Of a stretch of DNA of 64,000 nt, positions 51,907-62,391 are shown one piece after another (within the stretch, counting starts at the first letter, position 1; each line of letters opens with the position of its first letter). Below the pieces are notes generated by a model, which saw only the letters and a program-made list of their open reading frames with translations, did not search any database and was not told the origin of the DNA. Origin of the DNA: Pirellulaceae bacterium (GTDB lineage Bacteria > Planctomycetota > Planctomycetia > Pirellulales > Pirellulaceae); contig JAKVCA010000015.1 in NCBI GenBank assembly GCA_022448315.1, positions 118,837 through 182,836 on the forward strand, read 5' to 3'. A program made the position numbers and the translations under genes.

Positions 51907-52734
51907 ATGACAGATGTTTTAGAAATTCAGGACCTGCACGTATCGGTTGAAGGCAAGCCGATCCTTCGAGGGGTTAACCTGTTGATTCGCCGCGGCGAGA
52001 CGCATGCCTTGATGGGGCCCAATGGTTCGGGCAAGAGTACGTTGGGACTCGTGATTATGGGACATCCCAATTACGAGGTAACTTCGGGTTCAATCAAACT
52101 GAACGGGCAGGAGTTACTTGAGGCGGGTCCCGATGAGCGGGCTCGCCAGGGTCTCTTCATGGCATTCCAGCGGCCGGTAGCCATCCCCGGAGTCAAGTTG
52201 GCGGACTTCATGCGGCATGCCACAACCAATGTTCGGAATCCTGACCGGAAAGAAGGAGAAGAGTTGATCGCCATGCGAGAGTTTCGCAAGGAACTGAGGA
52301 GCAACATGGATCAACTGAAGATGGATCACGAGTTCGCTCGACGCTACGTGAATGACGGTTTCTCAGGCGGTGAAATGAAGCGTGCCGAGATTTTGCAGAT
52401 GGCCATGCTTCAGCCCAAGTTCGCGATTCTCGATGAGACGGACAGCGGATTGGATGCCGACGCGGTTCGCTTGGCGAGTCAAAGCATTGCCGAAATTGGG
52501 CGCGACAAGATGGGATTACTTATCATTACTCACCACGACAAACTACTCGAGCATAACCCGCCGGAATACACCCACGTCATTCTCGGTGGGAGGATCGTTG
52601 AATCGGGAGGGGTGGAGCTCGCGAATGAGCTTTACTCAAAGGGTTATGAACGAATTCGCCAACAGTATCCCGACGCTAACGCGGTCAACCAGTCAATGGA
52701 AGAAGAGGATGCAAGCCAGGTGCTGGGCACCTGA
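51907..52734 (+). CDS. sufC: Fe-S assembly ATPase SufC
   Basis: ABC-type ATPase that binds SufB and SufD and drives their rearrangement during cluster assembly on the SufBCD scaffold. The 275-residue protein has Walker A GPNGSGKST (residues 37-45), signature FSGGEMKRAEILQ and Walker B FAILDETDSGLDADAV, where D-E-T-D is the SufC-specific form of the Walker B region. Slightly longer than usual at the C-terminus. It is placed between sufR and sufB, an order (R-C-B-D) different from the more familiar B-C-D or B-D-C. Confidence 0.96.
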   Translation: MTDVLEIQDLHVSVEGKPILRGVNLLIRRGETHALMGPNGSGKSTLGLVIMGHPNYEVTSGSIKLNGQELLEAGPDERARQGLFMAFQRPVAIPGVKLADFMRHATTNVRNPDRKEGEELIAMREFRKELRSNMDQLKMDHEFARRYVNDGFSGGEMKRAEILQMAMLQPKFAILDETDSGLDADAVRLASQSIAEIGRDKMGLLIITHHDKLLEHNPPEYTHVILGGRIVESGGVELANELYSKGYERIRQQYPDANAVNQSMEEEDASQVLGT

Positions 52735-52857
52735 TGCTCCACGGTTGAGGTGGGTAGGTTCAAATTTTTGAAGTTAATTTGTTGAAAAACAGTGTGTTTG
52801 AACGTGATCCTGTTATTCGGTGATCGCGACTGCAATATTTCAAGGGAAACGATTGTT

Positions 52858-54276
52858 ATGGCGACGGATGTGACTCCAGCGGATAATTCTTCCGATGAGA
52901 TTGGCTCCATCAACAAGTACAATTTCCGGACTGAAACTCAGGGCGTGTTCAAGGCGAAAAAAGGCCTGTCTGCCGATGTCGTTCATCAGATCTCGGATAT
53001 CAAGGGCGAGCCGGATTGGATGCGGGAGTTTCGGCTGCGTTCGCTCGAGATTTTTGAGTCGAAGCCTATGCCCTCTTGGGGCGGAGACATCGATCTCGAC
53101 TTCCAAGACATTTACTATTATCTGAAACCGACCGATCATCAGGGGAAAACTTGGGAAGACGTCCCTCAGGAGATCAAGGACACTTTCGATAAACTCGGGA
53201 TACCTGAGGCGGAACGCAAGTATTTGGCGGGTGTTAAAGCGCAGTTCGAAAGCGAAGTCGTGTACGGCTCGTTGAAGGAGGATCTCGTCAAGTTGGGCGT
53301 GATCTTTACCGACACGGACACTGCAATTCGGGAGTACCCTGAGTTGGTCGAGGAGTACTTCGCGACCGTGATTCCCCCGGAAGACAACAAGTTTGCCGCG
53401 TTGAATTCGGCCGTCTGGTCTGGTGGTTCATTCATTTACATTCCACCGGGGGTCAAAATCGACTTTCCTCTCCAGGCGTACTTTCGAATCAATGAAGAAA
53501 GTATGGGCCAGTTTGAGAGGACGCTCATCATCGTCGACGAAGGGGCGCAGGTGCATTACGTCGAAGGTTGTACGGCTCCCATGTACACCTCTGAGAGTTT
53601 GCACTCAGCCGTGGTTGAGGTGGTGGTGAAGAAAAATGCACGATGCCGGTATACGACCATCCAAAATTGGGCGAACAATATCTTTAATCTGGTGACCAAG
53701 CGAGCTCTCGCCTACCAAGACGCTGTGATGGAGTGGGTGGATGGCAACTTGGGCAGTCATTTGACGATGAAATACCCCGCGGTCCATATGATGGAGCCGG
53801 GTGCACGAGGCGAGATCTTGTCAATCGCATTTGCCGGTCCGAACCAACATCAAGACGCTGGGGCGAAGCTTGTGCATTGTGCTCCGGACACCACCGGTCA
53901 AATCGTTTCGAAATCCATTTCAAAAGATGGTGGTCGGAGCAGTTACCGGGGGTTGGCGAGAGTTGAAAAAGGGGCCCATAACGCCCGATGTAATGTCGTT
54001 TGCGATGCTTTGATCCTTGATCCTGAAAGTCGAAGCGATACTTACCCCTACATCGAGATCCTTGAGCAGGACGTATCGATTGGGCATGAAGCGAGTGTGT
54101 CTCGAATTGGTGAAGAACAGTTGTTCTACCTCATGAGTCGTGGGTTGTCGGAGTCGGAAGCCAGTACGATGATTGTGAATGGATTCATCGAGCCATTGGT
54201 CAAGGAATTGCCCATGGAGTACGCCGTTGAGCTGAATCGTCTGATCCAGCTGCAGATGGAAGGCTCTGTCGGGTAA
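52858..54276 (+). CDS. sufB: Fe-S cluster assembly scaffold SufB
   Basis: Scaffold subunit of SufBCD on which [4Fe-4S] clusters are built. 472 residues from ATG 52858, chosen over 52792 because AAGGGA precedes it and the longer leader is not family-like. Conserved features: [38 protein letters not shown], and the C-terminal cysteine-containing region [20 protein letters not shown]. It has the usual beta-helix repeats and is in line with sufC and sufD, probably co-transcribed. Confidence 0.97.
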   Translation: MATDVTPADNSSDEIGSINKYNFRTETQGVFKAKKGLSADVVHQISDIKGEPDWMREFRLRSLEIFESKPMPSWGGDIDLDFQDIYYYLKPTDHQGKTWEDVPQEIKDTFDKLGIPEAERKYLAGVKAQFESEVVYGSLKEDLVKLGVIFTDTDTAIREYPELVEEYFATVIPPEDNKFAALNSAVWSGGSFIYIPPGVKIDFPLQAYFRINEESMGQFERTLIIVDEGAQVHYVEGCTAPMYTSESLHSAVVEVVVKKNARCRYTTIQNWANNIFNLVTKRALAYQDAVMEWVDGNLGSHLTMKYPAVHMMEPGARGEILSIAFAGPNQHQDAGAKLVHCAPDTTGQIVSKSISKDGGRSSYRGLARVEKGAHNARCNVVCDALILDPESRSDTYPYIEILEQDVSIGHEASVSRIGEEQLFYLMSRGLSESEASTMIVNGFIEPLVKELPMEYAVELNRLIQLQMEGSVG

Positions 54277-54397
54277 GTCCCGCTCGAGAACTCGTCTTGC
54301 AGAACCGTAAACGGATTCAAGCCAAAATTGTTGCGCGCTGATCGTGTGTTACCCCCCCGTCTTTTGACCTGTTTTCTCAAAAAGAAACGACGCGGAT

Positions 54398-55705
54398 ATG
54401 CCAGAAGTTGAGTCAGCACTCCCATTCACCTTGGACGGATTTCAGCAGCTGTTGGATCGCCGAGGTGATCCTGACTGGGTAGTCGAGGCGAGGCGGGAAG
54501 CCTGGGCCGCCTTTGAAGCGATGGAATGGCCGTCGAGGAGCAGTGAAGAGTGGATGCGGACCGATCTTCGTCTTTTCCATCTGGATCGATTCCATTTGGT
54601 CGTGAACGAGGAACCACCCGAGACGCCCCTGAGTGTTTTGAATCAGGGTGTGGATGTGGGCGGCCGAGCCGTCTCTTGGAATGGGGCGACGCATTCGGAG
54701 TGGGTCTCTGAAGATCTTGCGGCTAAGGGGGTCGTTTTCTGCTCGTTGAATCGGGCAGTTCAAGAGCACTCAGAATTGGTTCGGCCTTACCTGATGAATC
54801 GTGCCTTTGAGTCGCGGTACGACCGGTTTGCCGCATTGCACGCGGCATGGTGGAACAGCGGTTCGTTTCTCTATGTTCCCCGCGGAGTTGTCGTTGAGCA
54901 GCCATTGCATCTGGTAAGTGGTCTTTCGGGTGGCGCCGATCTGGGGCATACGCTGGTGGTCCTTGATGAGGGGGCTGAGGCGACGGTCCTCAGCGAGTCA
55001 CTAAGCCCTGAACCGAAAGCGACGGGGCTGCATTGTGGGGGAGTCGAACTTCTGGTTGGGCAGGGGGCGAACCTGAGGTTCGTCAACTTGCAAGACTGGG
55101 GAACGGGTGTCTGGCACTTTGCTCAGCAAAAGGCGCTTGTCGATCGCGACGCCAATCTCCAGTGGACGGTTGGCGCTCTCGGAGCCAAACTCGCCAAGGT
55201 GAACCAGCATGTTGAGCTGTTGGGGCGACGCGCAGAGTGTCAGGTGAATGGGGTCATGTTCACGGAAGGGCGTCAGCACCTGGCTTACCACACATTGCAG
55301 CACCATGTCTCACCAGATTGCCACTCCGATTTTCTCTACAAGGGAGCTTTGCAAGATCAGTCGCGGATTGTTTGGAGAGGGATGATCAAGGTTGATCCGA
55401 AGGCTCAAAAGACGGACGGCTACCAGCGAAACGACAACCTGCTTCTCTCGGACGTGGCCCGTTCAGATTCAATTCCGGGCCTTGAGATTGAGGCGGATGA
55501 TGTGCGATGTACCCATGGTTCAACTAGTGGTCGTGTCGACGAGGAATTGATCTTTTATGCTCGATGTCGAGGGTACACACGCAAGGAAGCGATTCGGATG
55601 ATTGTCGCCGGCTTCTTCCAGCAGGTCTTCGACCGGATTCCGATCGAAAGCGTTCGAGAAGCATTGGGCGAATCGATTGCTCGACGGGTTCGGGATTACG
55701 AGTAG
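54398..55705 (+). CDS. sufD: Fe-S cluster assembly protein SufD
   Basis: Partner of SufB in the SufBC2D complex, needed for iron acquisition to the scaffold. The 435-residue protein has NSGSFLYVPRGVVVEQPL, VVLDEGAEATVLSE and the C-terminal CTHGSTSGRVDEELIFYARC, the latter with the histidine that SufD uses at the cluster-building interface. Last gene of the sufR-C-B-D unit. A SufS desulfurase and SufU/E do not follow, so sulfur supply must be encoded elsewhere. Confidence 0.96.
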   Translation: MPEVESALPFTLDGFQQLLDRRGDPDWVVEARREAWAAFEAMEWPSRSSEEWMRTDLRLFHLDRFHLVVNEEPPETPLSVLNQGVDVGGRAVSWNGATHSEWVSEDLAAKGVVFCSLNRAVQEHSELVRPYLMNRAFESRYDRFAALHAAWWNSGSFLYVPRGVVVEQPLHLVSGLSGGADLGHTLVVLDEGAEATVLSESLSPEPKATGLHCGGVELLVGQGANLRFVNLQDWGTGVWHFAQQKALVDRDANLQWTVGALGAKLAKVNQHVELLGRRAECQVNGVMFTEGRQHLAYHTLQHHVSPDCHSDFLYKGALQDQSRIVWRGMIKVDPKAQKTDGYQRNDNLLLSDVARSDSIPGLEIEADDVRCTHGSTSGRVDEELIFYARCRGYTRKEAIRMIVAGFFQQVFDRIPIESVREALGESIARRVRDYE

Positions 55706-56192
55706 AATCCGTGTCGCGAAATTTCGTGGGTCATCGACTAGAGTGAATTGCGTCCATTGCTCTGTAGTCAGACCTGAACCTGGGGTCATTCCGCGGAATT
55801 CTTTTGCCTCACGCGTATCGGTGGCTCTGATTTTCTGAAAAGCGATGGGGGCTCAGACGGCCGAGTCCGATCGAGGTATGGCCTGCGTATCTTTTCACTC
55901 GGTCCCACTGTTGATTTCGTCTTTTTTCGAATCGCCTTCTTTTGTATCTTTACCCCTCCACTTTAGGGGTCGGTCGTTGACATTAATTCCTGTTCGCGAT
56001 ATTCTTACGCTCCACTTTACATTCTAAGCTTCTGGCTAGTCTGGCTTTGCGCGAATCCCGCCTGTTTTGGGCGACGGGTTTGATCCGAGGCCGGCGAACC
56101 CGGGAGCGAGTCGTGGGTGATGTGAGAAAACGGACGGGCATCCCAGTCTCGGAGGCGCGGTTCGGAAAACGAGATGTTTCCCGGAGGTCTCA
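55706..56192. other. Intergenic region with the ABC-nusA promoter
   Basis: About 490 bases between sufD and the ABC ATPase gene. A hairpin, ACCCCT-CCACTTT-AGGGGT (55952-55970), may end sufD transcription or mark a leader. A near-consensus promoter and a direct repeat are given separately. A 60-codon frame at 55845-56027 has no gene signature. Confidence 0.6.
55956..56019 (+). promoter_or_regulatory. Strong sigma70-type promoter flanked by a 10-bp direct repeat
   Basis: TTGACA (55977-55982) and TATTCT (56000-56005) are 17 bases apart, a near-consensus pair. CTCCACTTTA occurs at 55956-55965 and again at 56010-56019, one copy on each side. It is likely the promoter of the ABC ATPase-nusA-infB-rbfA unit, and the repeats may be a regulator target. 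Confidence 0.75.
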
Positions 56193-57446
56193 GTGACTGC
56201 GATTCGTTTAGACAACGTGTCCAGACGGTACTCGCAAGGTCATCAGGCTCTGCATTCGATAAGCTTGGAAGTTCGATCGGGAGAACTTTTTGTACTCTTG
56301 GGGCCAAGTGGCAGCGGCAAGACAACGCTGTTGCGTTTGATTGCGGGTCTGGATTCTCCATGTCACGGGAGGATTGGTCTCGGTGGTCAGTGGGTTGAGA
56401 CGTGGTCGGCGAGTCGACGACGAATCGCCATGGTCTTTCAAGAGTCGACGCTCTACCCGCATAGAACGGTAAAGGAGTTATTGTTGCCACCTTCCGGAGG
56501 GAATCCTTCGGACTCGGTGACAATGGTAACTCGTTGGTTTGGTATCGATTGGATCAAGCGGTGGTCCTCCGCCCGACGAGAGGTTGTTGGGGAGTTGGCC
56601 CGATCCTTGCTCGATACGCTGGGTTTGCAGCCCTTGCTCAATCGGAAGCCTCATCAGCTGTCCGGCGGAGAACGTCAACGTGTGGCCTTGGGCCGTGCGA
56701 TTGTACGGAATCCGGCGGCATTTTTGTTTGATGAGCCCTTTTCGAGCTTGGATGTTTCGACGCGATGGGCATTGCGGAGCGACTTGCTGAATATCCAGAA
56801 GAAACTGGGTTCGACCATGTTGTTCGTGACGCACGATCAGTCCGAAGCCTTTGCCTTGGCTGATCGCGTGGGTGTGCTGGTTGACGGTGTACTACGGCAG
56901 GTTGGAACTCCAGACGAGGTTTACAGTCAGCCGAGCCACGTTGAAGTCGCTCGTGCGACTGGGGATCCGCCTATGAATGTTTGGCCTGCCACTGCTGTTC
57001 CGACGGAAACAGGTTGGCGAGTTCAAAGTTCATGGTGGAACGGTGACTTGAAAATGGCTGAGTCGAGTCAGGTAAGATCGACCCAGCAGACGATAAAGGT
57101 TTGGTTGGGCGTCCGTCCGGAAGTGCTAGGGGTGGAGCCGACCACGGAAAGTGGAGCCCACCGCCAGCCACTGGTGGGTGGCAACCTGGGGGTGGTCAAG
57201 GAGTCTCGCTTCCTTGGGAATCGCTGGGGGGTTGAGATTAGTCCGATGCCGGATGCTTCGGCGAGTTCGCAAAAAGCAAGCGAGCCGAGTGTCTTAGTGA
57301 CAAGGGCGTCAGGTATCGAACGACGTCGCCTTGAACCGGGGCAATTTGAACCGGGACGAGTGGTGCGGCTGAATTGCGACACCAAGGACATGCATATGTT
57401 CGATGGCGAATCGGGCAGAAGAATTAGGAAAGCAGGCCGATCATGA
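56193..57446 (+). CDS. ABC transporter ATPase (MalK/PotA-like) overlapping nusA
   Basis: Importer-type ATPase: Walker A GPSGSGKT (37-44), signature LSGGERQ (156-162), Walker B AAFLFDEPFSSLD and FVTHDQSEAFALADRV. After the nucleotide-binding domain (to about 235) a C-terminal part with TOBE/MalK-like strands follows, with low-complexity insertions. It also has an extra loop of about 25 residues (around 95-125) before the signature motif. No permease or binding protein is next to it. The GTG start has GGAGG upstream. The stop overlaps nusA by ATGA, implying coupled translation of a transporter ATPase with an essential transcription factor, an odd pairing. Confidence 0.85.
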   Translation: MTAIRLDNVSRRYSQGHQALHSISLEVRSGELFVLLGPSGSGKTTLLRLIAGLDSPCHGRIGLGGQWVETWSASRRRIAMVFQESTLYPHRTVKELLLPPSGGNPSDSVTMVTRWFGIDWIKRWSSARREVVGELARSLLDTLGLQPLLNRKPHQLSGGERQRVALGRAIVRNPAAFLFDEPFSSLDVSTRWALRSDLLNIQKKLGSTMLFVTHDQSEAFALADRVGVLVDGVLRQVGTPDEVYSQPSHVEVARATGDPPMNVWPATAVPTETGWRVQSSWWNGDLKMAESSQVRSTQQTIKVWLGVRPEVLGVEPTTESGAHRQPLVGGNLGVVKESRFLGNRWGVEISPMPDASASSQKASEPSVLVTRASGIERRRLEPGQFEPGRVVRLNCDTKDMHMFDGESGRRIRKAGRS

Positions 57447-58783
57447 ATGCGAATGACTTGTTGCGAATCGTTGATTCACTGCATCGCGAGAAGAGCATTG
57501 ACAAAGAGTTGGTGTTTCGGGCGATTGAATCGGCTTTGGTGACGGCAGCCAAAAAGCATTATGGCGAAGAGGCCGAGGTTGATTTTGTGATCGACCGCGA
57601 AAAAGGTGGGATCATTGGCGGAGTCGATGGTCAACCGCTCGACTACGAGGAAGTCATTGGTCGGATCGGGGCTCAGACGGCCAAGCAGGTGATCATCCAA
57701 AAAGTTCGAGAAGCTGAGCGAGACGTGCTGGTGGAAGAATACGCGAGCATGCAAGATGATTTGATTTCGGGCATGGTGCGACAGCACGAAGGCGGGGCGA
57801 CGATTGTCAATCTTGGCCGATTGGACGCCATTCTTCCCCGGAGCGAGCAGATTCCCGGCGAGTCGCACCACGCAAACGAACGTGTGCGGGCGATGATTAC
57901 CGAAGTCCGCACTCAGGGGAATCGGGTAAAAGTGGTTTTAAGCCGGACTCGCCCGCTTCTGGTTCAGCGACTTTTCGAACAGGAGATTCCGGAAATCGCG
58001 GATGGCGTCATCAACATCGACTCGATCTCTCGCGAACCGGGATACCGAAGCAAGGTCGCTGTGAGCAGCATTGACCAGCGAGTCGACTGCGTGGGCGCAT
58101 GCGTGGGAGTTCGGGGGAATCGAATCAAGAACATCGTTGATGAATTGGCGGGTGAGCGCATCGATATCGTGCGATTCGATGAGGATCCTCAGGTGTTGAT
58201 ACGAAATGCACTGCAGCCGGCTGAAGTCGACGAGGTGATCCTCTGTCAGATGATGGGGCGTGCGATCGTGCTGGTCCGCGAAGATCAGCTTTCTCTGGCA
58301 ATCGGTCGTCGAGGCCAGAATGTGCGACTTGCGAGCAAACTTTGCGGCTGGGACATCGAGATCATGACCCAGGAAGAACTTGAAGAACAGATTGAGGGAG
58401 CCGTCGCAGGTTACTGCAAGTTGGACGGCGTTGATGAAGAACTTGCGAACCGACTGGTCGGGGAGGGGTATTTGTCTTACGATGATCTGTCCGTGATCGA
58501 GCCTGATGATCTCATGGAGATGGGCGGGCTGAATGAGGAGCAAGTGGATCACATTGTGAATCAGGCGGAAGAAGAGGCCGCAAAGGCCGAAGCCATCGCC
58601 GAAGAAAAGAAACGCCTTCAGCGAGAACAGGCTCGCCTTGAGGCAGAGTCAGGCGTAGTTGCAACACCACCTGTGACGGAAACACCATCGGCGACTGAAG
58701 CCGAGGCGTCGGCGGGAACGAATGCTGAGGCCTCTCCGGATGCCGATGCTCCGACCGAAGCGGGAGGCGAAGAGCCTTCTTGA
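57443..58783 (+). CDS. nusA: Transcription termination/antitermination factor NusA
   Basis: RNA polymerase-binding factor that affects pausing, termination and antitermination. The 446-residue protein has the N-terminal domain (residues 1-125; ELVFRAIESALVTAAKKHYG), an S1 domain (ARQ-like IVNLGRLDAILP near 125), KH domains (GNRIKNIVDELAGERIDIVR, and LSLAIGRRGQNVRLASKL near 285) and a helix-hairpin-helix-like tail (VDEELANRLVGEGYLSYDDL near 335), then an acidic/alanine-rich C-terminus. It overlaps the ABC ATPase gene and is followed by infB (210 bases) and rbfA, the usual nusA-infB-rbfA neighbourhood. rimP, normally before nusA, is absent. Confidence 0.96.
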   Translation: MNANDLLRIVDSLHREKSIDKELVFRAIESALVTAAKKHYGEEAEVDFVIDREKGGIIGGVDGQPLDYEEVIGRIGAQTAKQVIIQKVREAERDVLVEEYASMQDDLISGMVRQHEGGATIVNLGRLDAILPRSEQIPGESHHANERVRAMITEVRTQGNRVKVVLSRTRPLLVQRLFEQEIPEIADGVINIDSISREPGYRSKVAVSSIDQRVDCVGACVGVRGNRIKNIVDELAGERIDIVRFDEDPQVLIRNALQPAEVDEVILCQMMGRAIVLVREDQLSLAIGRRGQNVRLASKLCGWDIEIMTQEELEEQIEGAVAGYCKLDGVDEELANRLVGEGYLSYDDLSVIEPDDLMEMGGLNEEQVDHIVNQAEEEAAKAEAIAEEKKRLQREQARLEAESGVVATPPVTETPSATEAEASAGTNAEASPDADAPTEAGGEEPS

Positions 58784-58993
58784 AATGAAATCAAGCGTAA
58801 CAGGAGCACTGGACGGTAGCCCGATCGTCTTTGCTCTCGGACTGAAGCGGGAAATGGTCAGACTCAATCCAATGCTCCAAAAGCATTGGGAGAGATAGTA
58901 ATTCTCAGACCAGGAGTCTGTTTATGTAACACCAGATGAACGAAAACCGTCGGGATGGCCGCCCGACCGTTGGTTTGCGAAGGAGGGCAATAA

Positions 58994-61651
58994 GTGCCCA
59001 TACGGATCTATTCTCTAGCTAAAGAACTCGGGATCGAAAATAAAGAACTCGTGGATGTGTGCGCGAAGGTTGGCATCCACGGGAAGGGTTCTGCATTGGC
59101 TAGTCTGACAGACGAAGAAGTTTCCCAAGTCAAAAGTCATCTCAGCGGGGAATCTGCTCCCGCCGCGCCCAAGAAGGCCACAGAGCCTATCAGGCCGGCG
59201 ACACCCCCCGTGCAAAGACCTGCGGTCAAACCGCCGGTGTCTGAAAAGCCCCCCGCAGCTCGAGCGGCAAAAGATGACATGTTCAGTCGTCATCGAGGCC
59301 CCCTTCGAGATCTGACAGCGAAGGCGAAGGCCCGTTCTGGAAGTGGAGATGATCAGGGTAAAGATCGCCCCTCGCAGAGTCGGCGCGATTCGGGAAGAGG
59401 CACAACGAGAGTTCGGGTAGCGGCGATGCCCGATGTGAAGCAACCCAAGCCGGCTCCGCGGAGGAACGAAGAAAAGGTTCAAAAGCCTGACATTGCTCTA
59501 CCACAGGATGCGATTCGCAAAGCGAAACAGGGAGGGGGTGTCGCTCCTCTTCAGCAATTCACGGACACCACAAAAACCGGCCAGGATAAAAAGAGGAAAG
59601 ATAAGGGCAAGGCAAGTGCGCCGGCGGAACCTCAGGATGGACGCCCCTTAAGCGGCCGTGGGCGGAAGAGTCGGGGTGATTCGAAAGCCCAGAAGGATGA
59701 TTCTCCGTTGGGGAATACTCGCGAAGCGCGTACGGCCAAGCGAACAAGGCGTCGCCCGGGTATGGACGATGTCGGTGGAAAGACGCCTTTCCGGTCGTCT
59801 TTCCGTTCAAACCGGCGGCAGCGGCGAGGCAAAGCGGCGAATACGGCTGCTCCACGGAAAGAGGCGGTCGTTTTGGAAGTGCCCTGCACGGTTCGAGAGT
59901 TTTCCGAGGCGGCGGGTGTTGGAGCTGGCCAAGTGCTTCGGTCCCTCATGGAAATGGGAACGATGTCCAACATCAATGGGATGCTGGATGATGAGACGGC
60001 CCAGTTTCTGGCTGCCCAACTGTCCCTTGAGATCGAATTCAAGCAACCGGTTTCTCTCGAGGAACAGATGCTGGCCGACTTTTCCGACGATGAAGTCGAT
60101 GAGGAGTCGCTGCAGTTGCGCCCTCCGATCGTCACCTTTCTCGGCCATGTTGACCACGGAAAAACGTCGCTTCTCGACAAAATCATCGACATTGACGTGG
60201 TGTCAGGCGAAGCGGGGGGAATTACCCAGCATATTCGGGCCTATGCCGTCGAGAAAGATGGGCGAAAAATCGCTTTCGTCGATACGCCGGGCCACGAAGC
60301 CTTTACCGAAATGCGTGCTCGAGGTGCCAACGTTACGGACATCGCTGTTTTGGTGGTTGCGGCCGACGATGGAGTCATGCCTCAGACGGAGGAAGCGATT
60401 TCCCATGCCAAGGCGGCGGAAGTGCCTATCGTGGTGGCCTTGAATAAATGCGATTTGCCGGGTGCCAACCCGGATAAGGTGTTGCAGGATCTTGCCGCTC
60501 ACGAACTCCTTCCCAGTGAATGGGGAGGAGACATCGAAGTGATTCGCACCAGCGCGATCACAGGAGAAGGCATTGACGATCTTCTTGAGATGTTGCTGGC
60601 CACCGCGGAACTCTACGAACTTAAGGCCAGTACTGACGCAGCAGCGACCGGAGTATGTCTCGAAGCGGAGCAGGAGTCTGACCGAGGTGTCATCGCGAAG
60701 ATCATGGTCCAGCGAGGAAATCTTGAGGTCGGTGATGTCGTCGTGTGTGGCAACGCACACGGCCGGGTCAAGGCGATGTACGACACGCTTCGTCCTCAGG
60801 TTCGCCTCGATGAGGCAGGGCCTTCGACCCCAGTGAACCTGACCGGTCTCGATCGGGCGCCAGGTGCAGGAGATCGTTTCTACGTCCTCGACGATATCGC
60901 AAAAGCGAGAGAAATTGCTGAGACTCGTGACTTCAGCAGTCGAGAGCAATCGCTGTCAGGGATTACGACCAAGGTTTCGCTGGAAGAATTTCAGGAGCGA
61001 TTGGAATCGGGAACCCTTGGGCATACCGAAGAAGTGGTGACATTGAATCTGATCATCCGGGCGGACACGCGAGGGTCGATTGAAGCGATCCAGAAAGAGC
61101 TCGGGAAAATCAGTCACCCCGAGGTTGAGGTCAAAATTCTGCAAGCCTCGGTCGGTGGCGTCAGTGTCGCTGATGTGACTTTGGCACAGGCCTCCTCTGC
61201 CGTCATCATTGCATTCAATGTTGTACCGGACGAAACGGCTCGAGCCCTTGCGGACGAGCGTCAGGTTGAAGTCCGTAGGTACGACATCATCTACAAGGTG
61301 ACCGACGACATTCGAGCGACGCTGGAAGGCAAGCTCAAACCTGAAGAACAGAAAGTCGATACCGGTACGGCAATGGTTCTGCGAACGTTTACGGTAAGTC
61401 GTACAGGGACGATTGCAGGTTGCCGGGTGATGCGAGGAGCGATTGAGCGAGATAATCGAATTCGCGTGATTCGTGAAAATCGTGTGATCGGTGACTATGC
61501 CATCGAGTCATTGCGACGAGAAAAAGATGACGTGAAGGAAGTCCGTCAGGGCATGGAGTGCGGTATCAAACTCGCCAACTACAACGACATCAAAGAGGCG
61601 GATACGCTTGAGTCGTACAAGGTGGAGCAGGTCGCCCGAAAACTCGAATAG
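58994..61651 (+). CDS. infB: Translation initiation factor IF-2
   Basis: GTPase that positions initiator tRNA on the 30S subunit. The 885-residue protein has an N-terminal IF2_N segment ([20 protein letters not shown]), a long low-complexity charged linker (about 60-290), a second IF2_N-like region, and the GTPase: G384-[20 protein letters not shown]-terminal domains follow ([28 protein letters not shown]). GTG 58994 with AGGAGGG at 58981-58987 is the start. The long linker is larger than in Bacillus. Confidence 0.97.
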   Translation: MPIRIYSLAKELGIENKELVDVCAKVGIHGKGSALASLTDEEVSQVKSHLSGESAPAAPKKATEPIRPATPPVQRPAVKPPVSEKPPAARAAKDDMFSRHRGPLRDLTAKAKARSGSGDDQGKDRPSQSRRDSGRGTTRVRVAAMPDVKQPKPAPRRNEEKVQKPDIALPQDAIRKAKQGGGVAPLQQFTDTTKTGQDKKRKDKGKASAPAEPQDGRPLSGRGRKSRGDSKAQKDDSPLGNTREARTAKRTRRRPGMDDVGGKTPFRSSFRSNRRQRRGKAANTAAPRKEAVVLEVPCTVREFSEAAGVGAGQVLRSLMEMGTMSNINGMLDDETAQFLAAQLSLEIEFKQPVSLEEQMLADFSDDEVDEESLQLRPPIVTFLGHVDHGKTSLLDKIIDIDVVSGEAGGITQHIRAYAVEKDGRKIAFVDTPGHEAFTEMRARGANVTDIAVLVVAADDGVMPQTEEAISHAKAAEVPIVVALNKCDLPGANPDKVLQDLAAHELLPSEWGGDIEVIRTSAITGEGIDDLLEMLLATAELYELKASTDAAATGVCLEAEQESDRGVIAKIMVQRGNLEVGDVVVCGNAHGRVKAMYDTLRPQVRLDEAGPSTPVNLTGLDRAPGAGDRFYVLDDIAKAREIAETRDFSSREQSLSGITTKVSLEEFQERLESGTLGHTEEVVTLNLIIRADTRGSIEAIQKELGKISHPEVEVKILQASVGGVSVADVTLAQASSAVIIAFNVVPDETARALADERQVEVRRYDIIYKVTDDIRATLEGKLKPEEQKVDTGTAMVLRTFTVSRTGTIAGCRVMRGAIERDNRIRVIRENRVIGDYAIESLRREKDDVKEVRQGMECGIKLANYNDIKEADTLESYKVEQVARKLE

Positions 61652-61814
61652 GCTGGCCCGATCGGAGTGATTCGATGGAAATCAGGTCACAAAATGACGT
61701 TTGCGGGTGGCGAGTTGCTGTGGTTAAAAAATCGACGAGACTTGGCTGCCTCAGGTTCTGGGTTGATCGCGAATGTTTCTCCCGTCCTTATGTTGCAAGG
61801 ATACCGTTGACTTC

Positions 61815-62237
61815 ATGAGTTCAAGAAGAGTATTGAAGGTGGCAGAGGCCATCCGCGAGGTCGTCAGCATGGCGATCTTGGTCGAATTGCGAGATCCTCG
61901 GATCCAGCATGTGACCGTCACCTACGTCGAAGTATCCGGTGACCTGCGGCATGCCAAAGTTCATGTCTCGATTATGGGCGACGAGAAGAAAGAACAACTG
62001 GCGCTCCATGGATTGCAAAGTGCGATCGGGTTTTTGCAGAAAAAGGTGGGGGATCGACTCGATACCCGTTACATTCCTCGACTCAAGTTCGTTCTGGACA
62101 AGGGAGTCAAATCGTCTCTCGCCGTGGCTCGAATCCTGGAGGATGTTCTCCCCGAAGATCCCGAGCCAGAAACCCCATCTGCGGATGGGAGTTCCTCGAG
62201 TTTGCTCGGTTCCGATTATGAGGATTCAGAGGATTAG
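61815..62237 (+). CDS. rbfA: Ribosome-binding factor A
   Basis: Helps 16S rRNA maturation by binding the 30S platform. 140 residues from ATG 61815 (MSSRRVLKVAEAIREVVSMA). The KH-like core is RDPRIQHVTVTYVEVSGDLR, VHVSIMGDEKK and DTRYIPRLKFVLDKGV. The C-terminal 25 residues are acidic and serine-rich, beyond the core. ATG 61815 is preferred to 61773 because the core begins there. It follows infB after 163 bases. Confidence 0.92.
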   Translation: MSSRRVLKVAEAIREVVSMAILVELRDPRIQHVTVTYVEVSGDLRHAKVHVSIMGDEKKEQLALHGLQSAIGFLQKKVGDRLDTRYIPRLKFVLDKGVKSSLAVARILEDVLPEDPEPETPSADGSSSSLLGSDYEDSED

Positions 62238-62391
62238 TCCGTCGCCGGCTTCCGAGGTTTGCACTTCGGATCGTTAAAATACAAACGCCGAATGGATCGG
62301 CATGCTCATCTGATGGGCTCGCTGATTACAATGAAAATTTCACCGAAAGTCCGTCATTCATTGACGACACAAAATTGAAGGCCACCCACTC

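Noticed and set aside
55845-56027. 60-codon plus-strand frame before the ABC ATPase gene
   Set aside because: It covers the promoter region and has no gene signature or ribosome-binding site.
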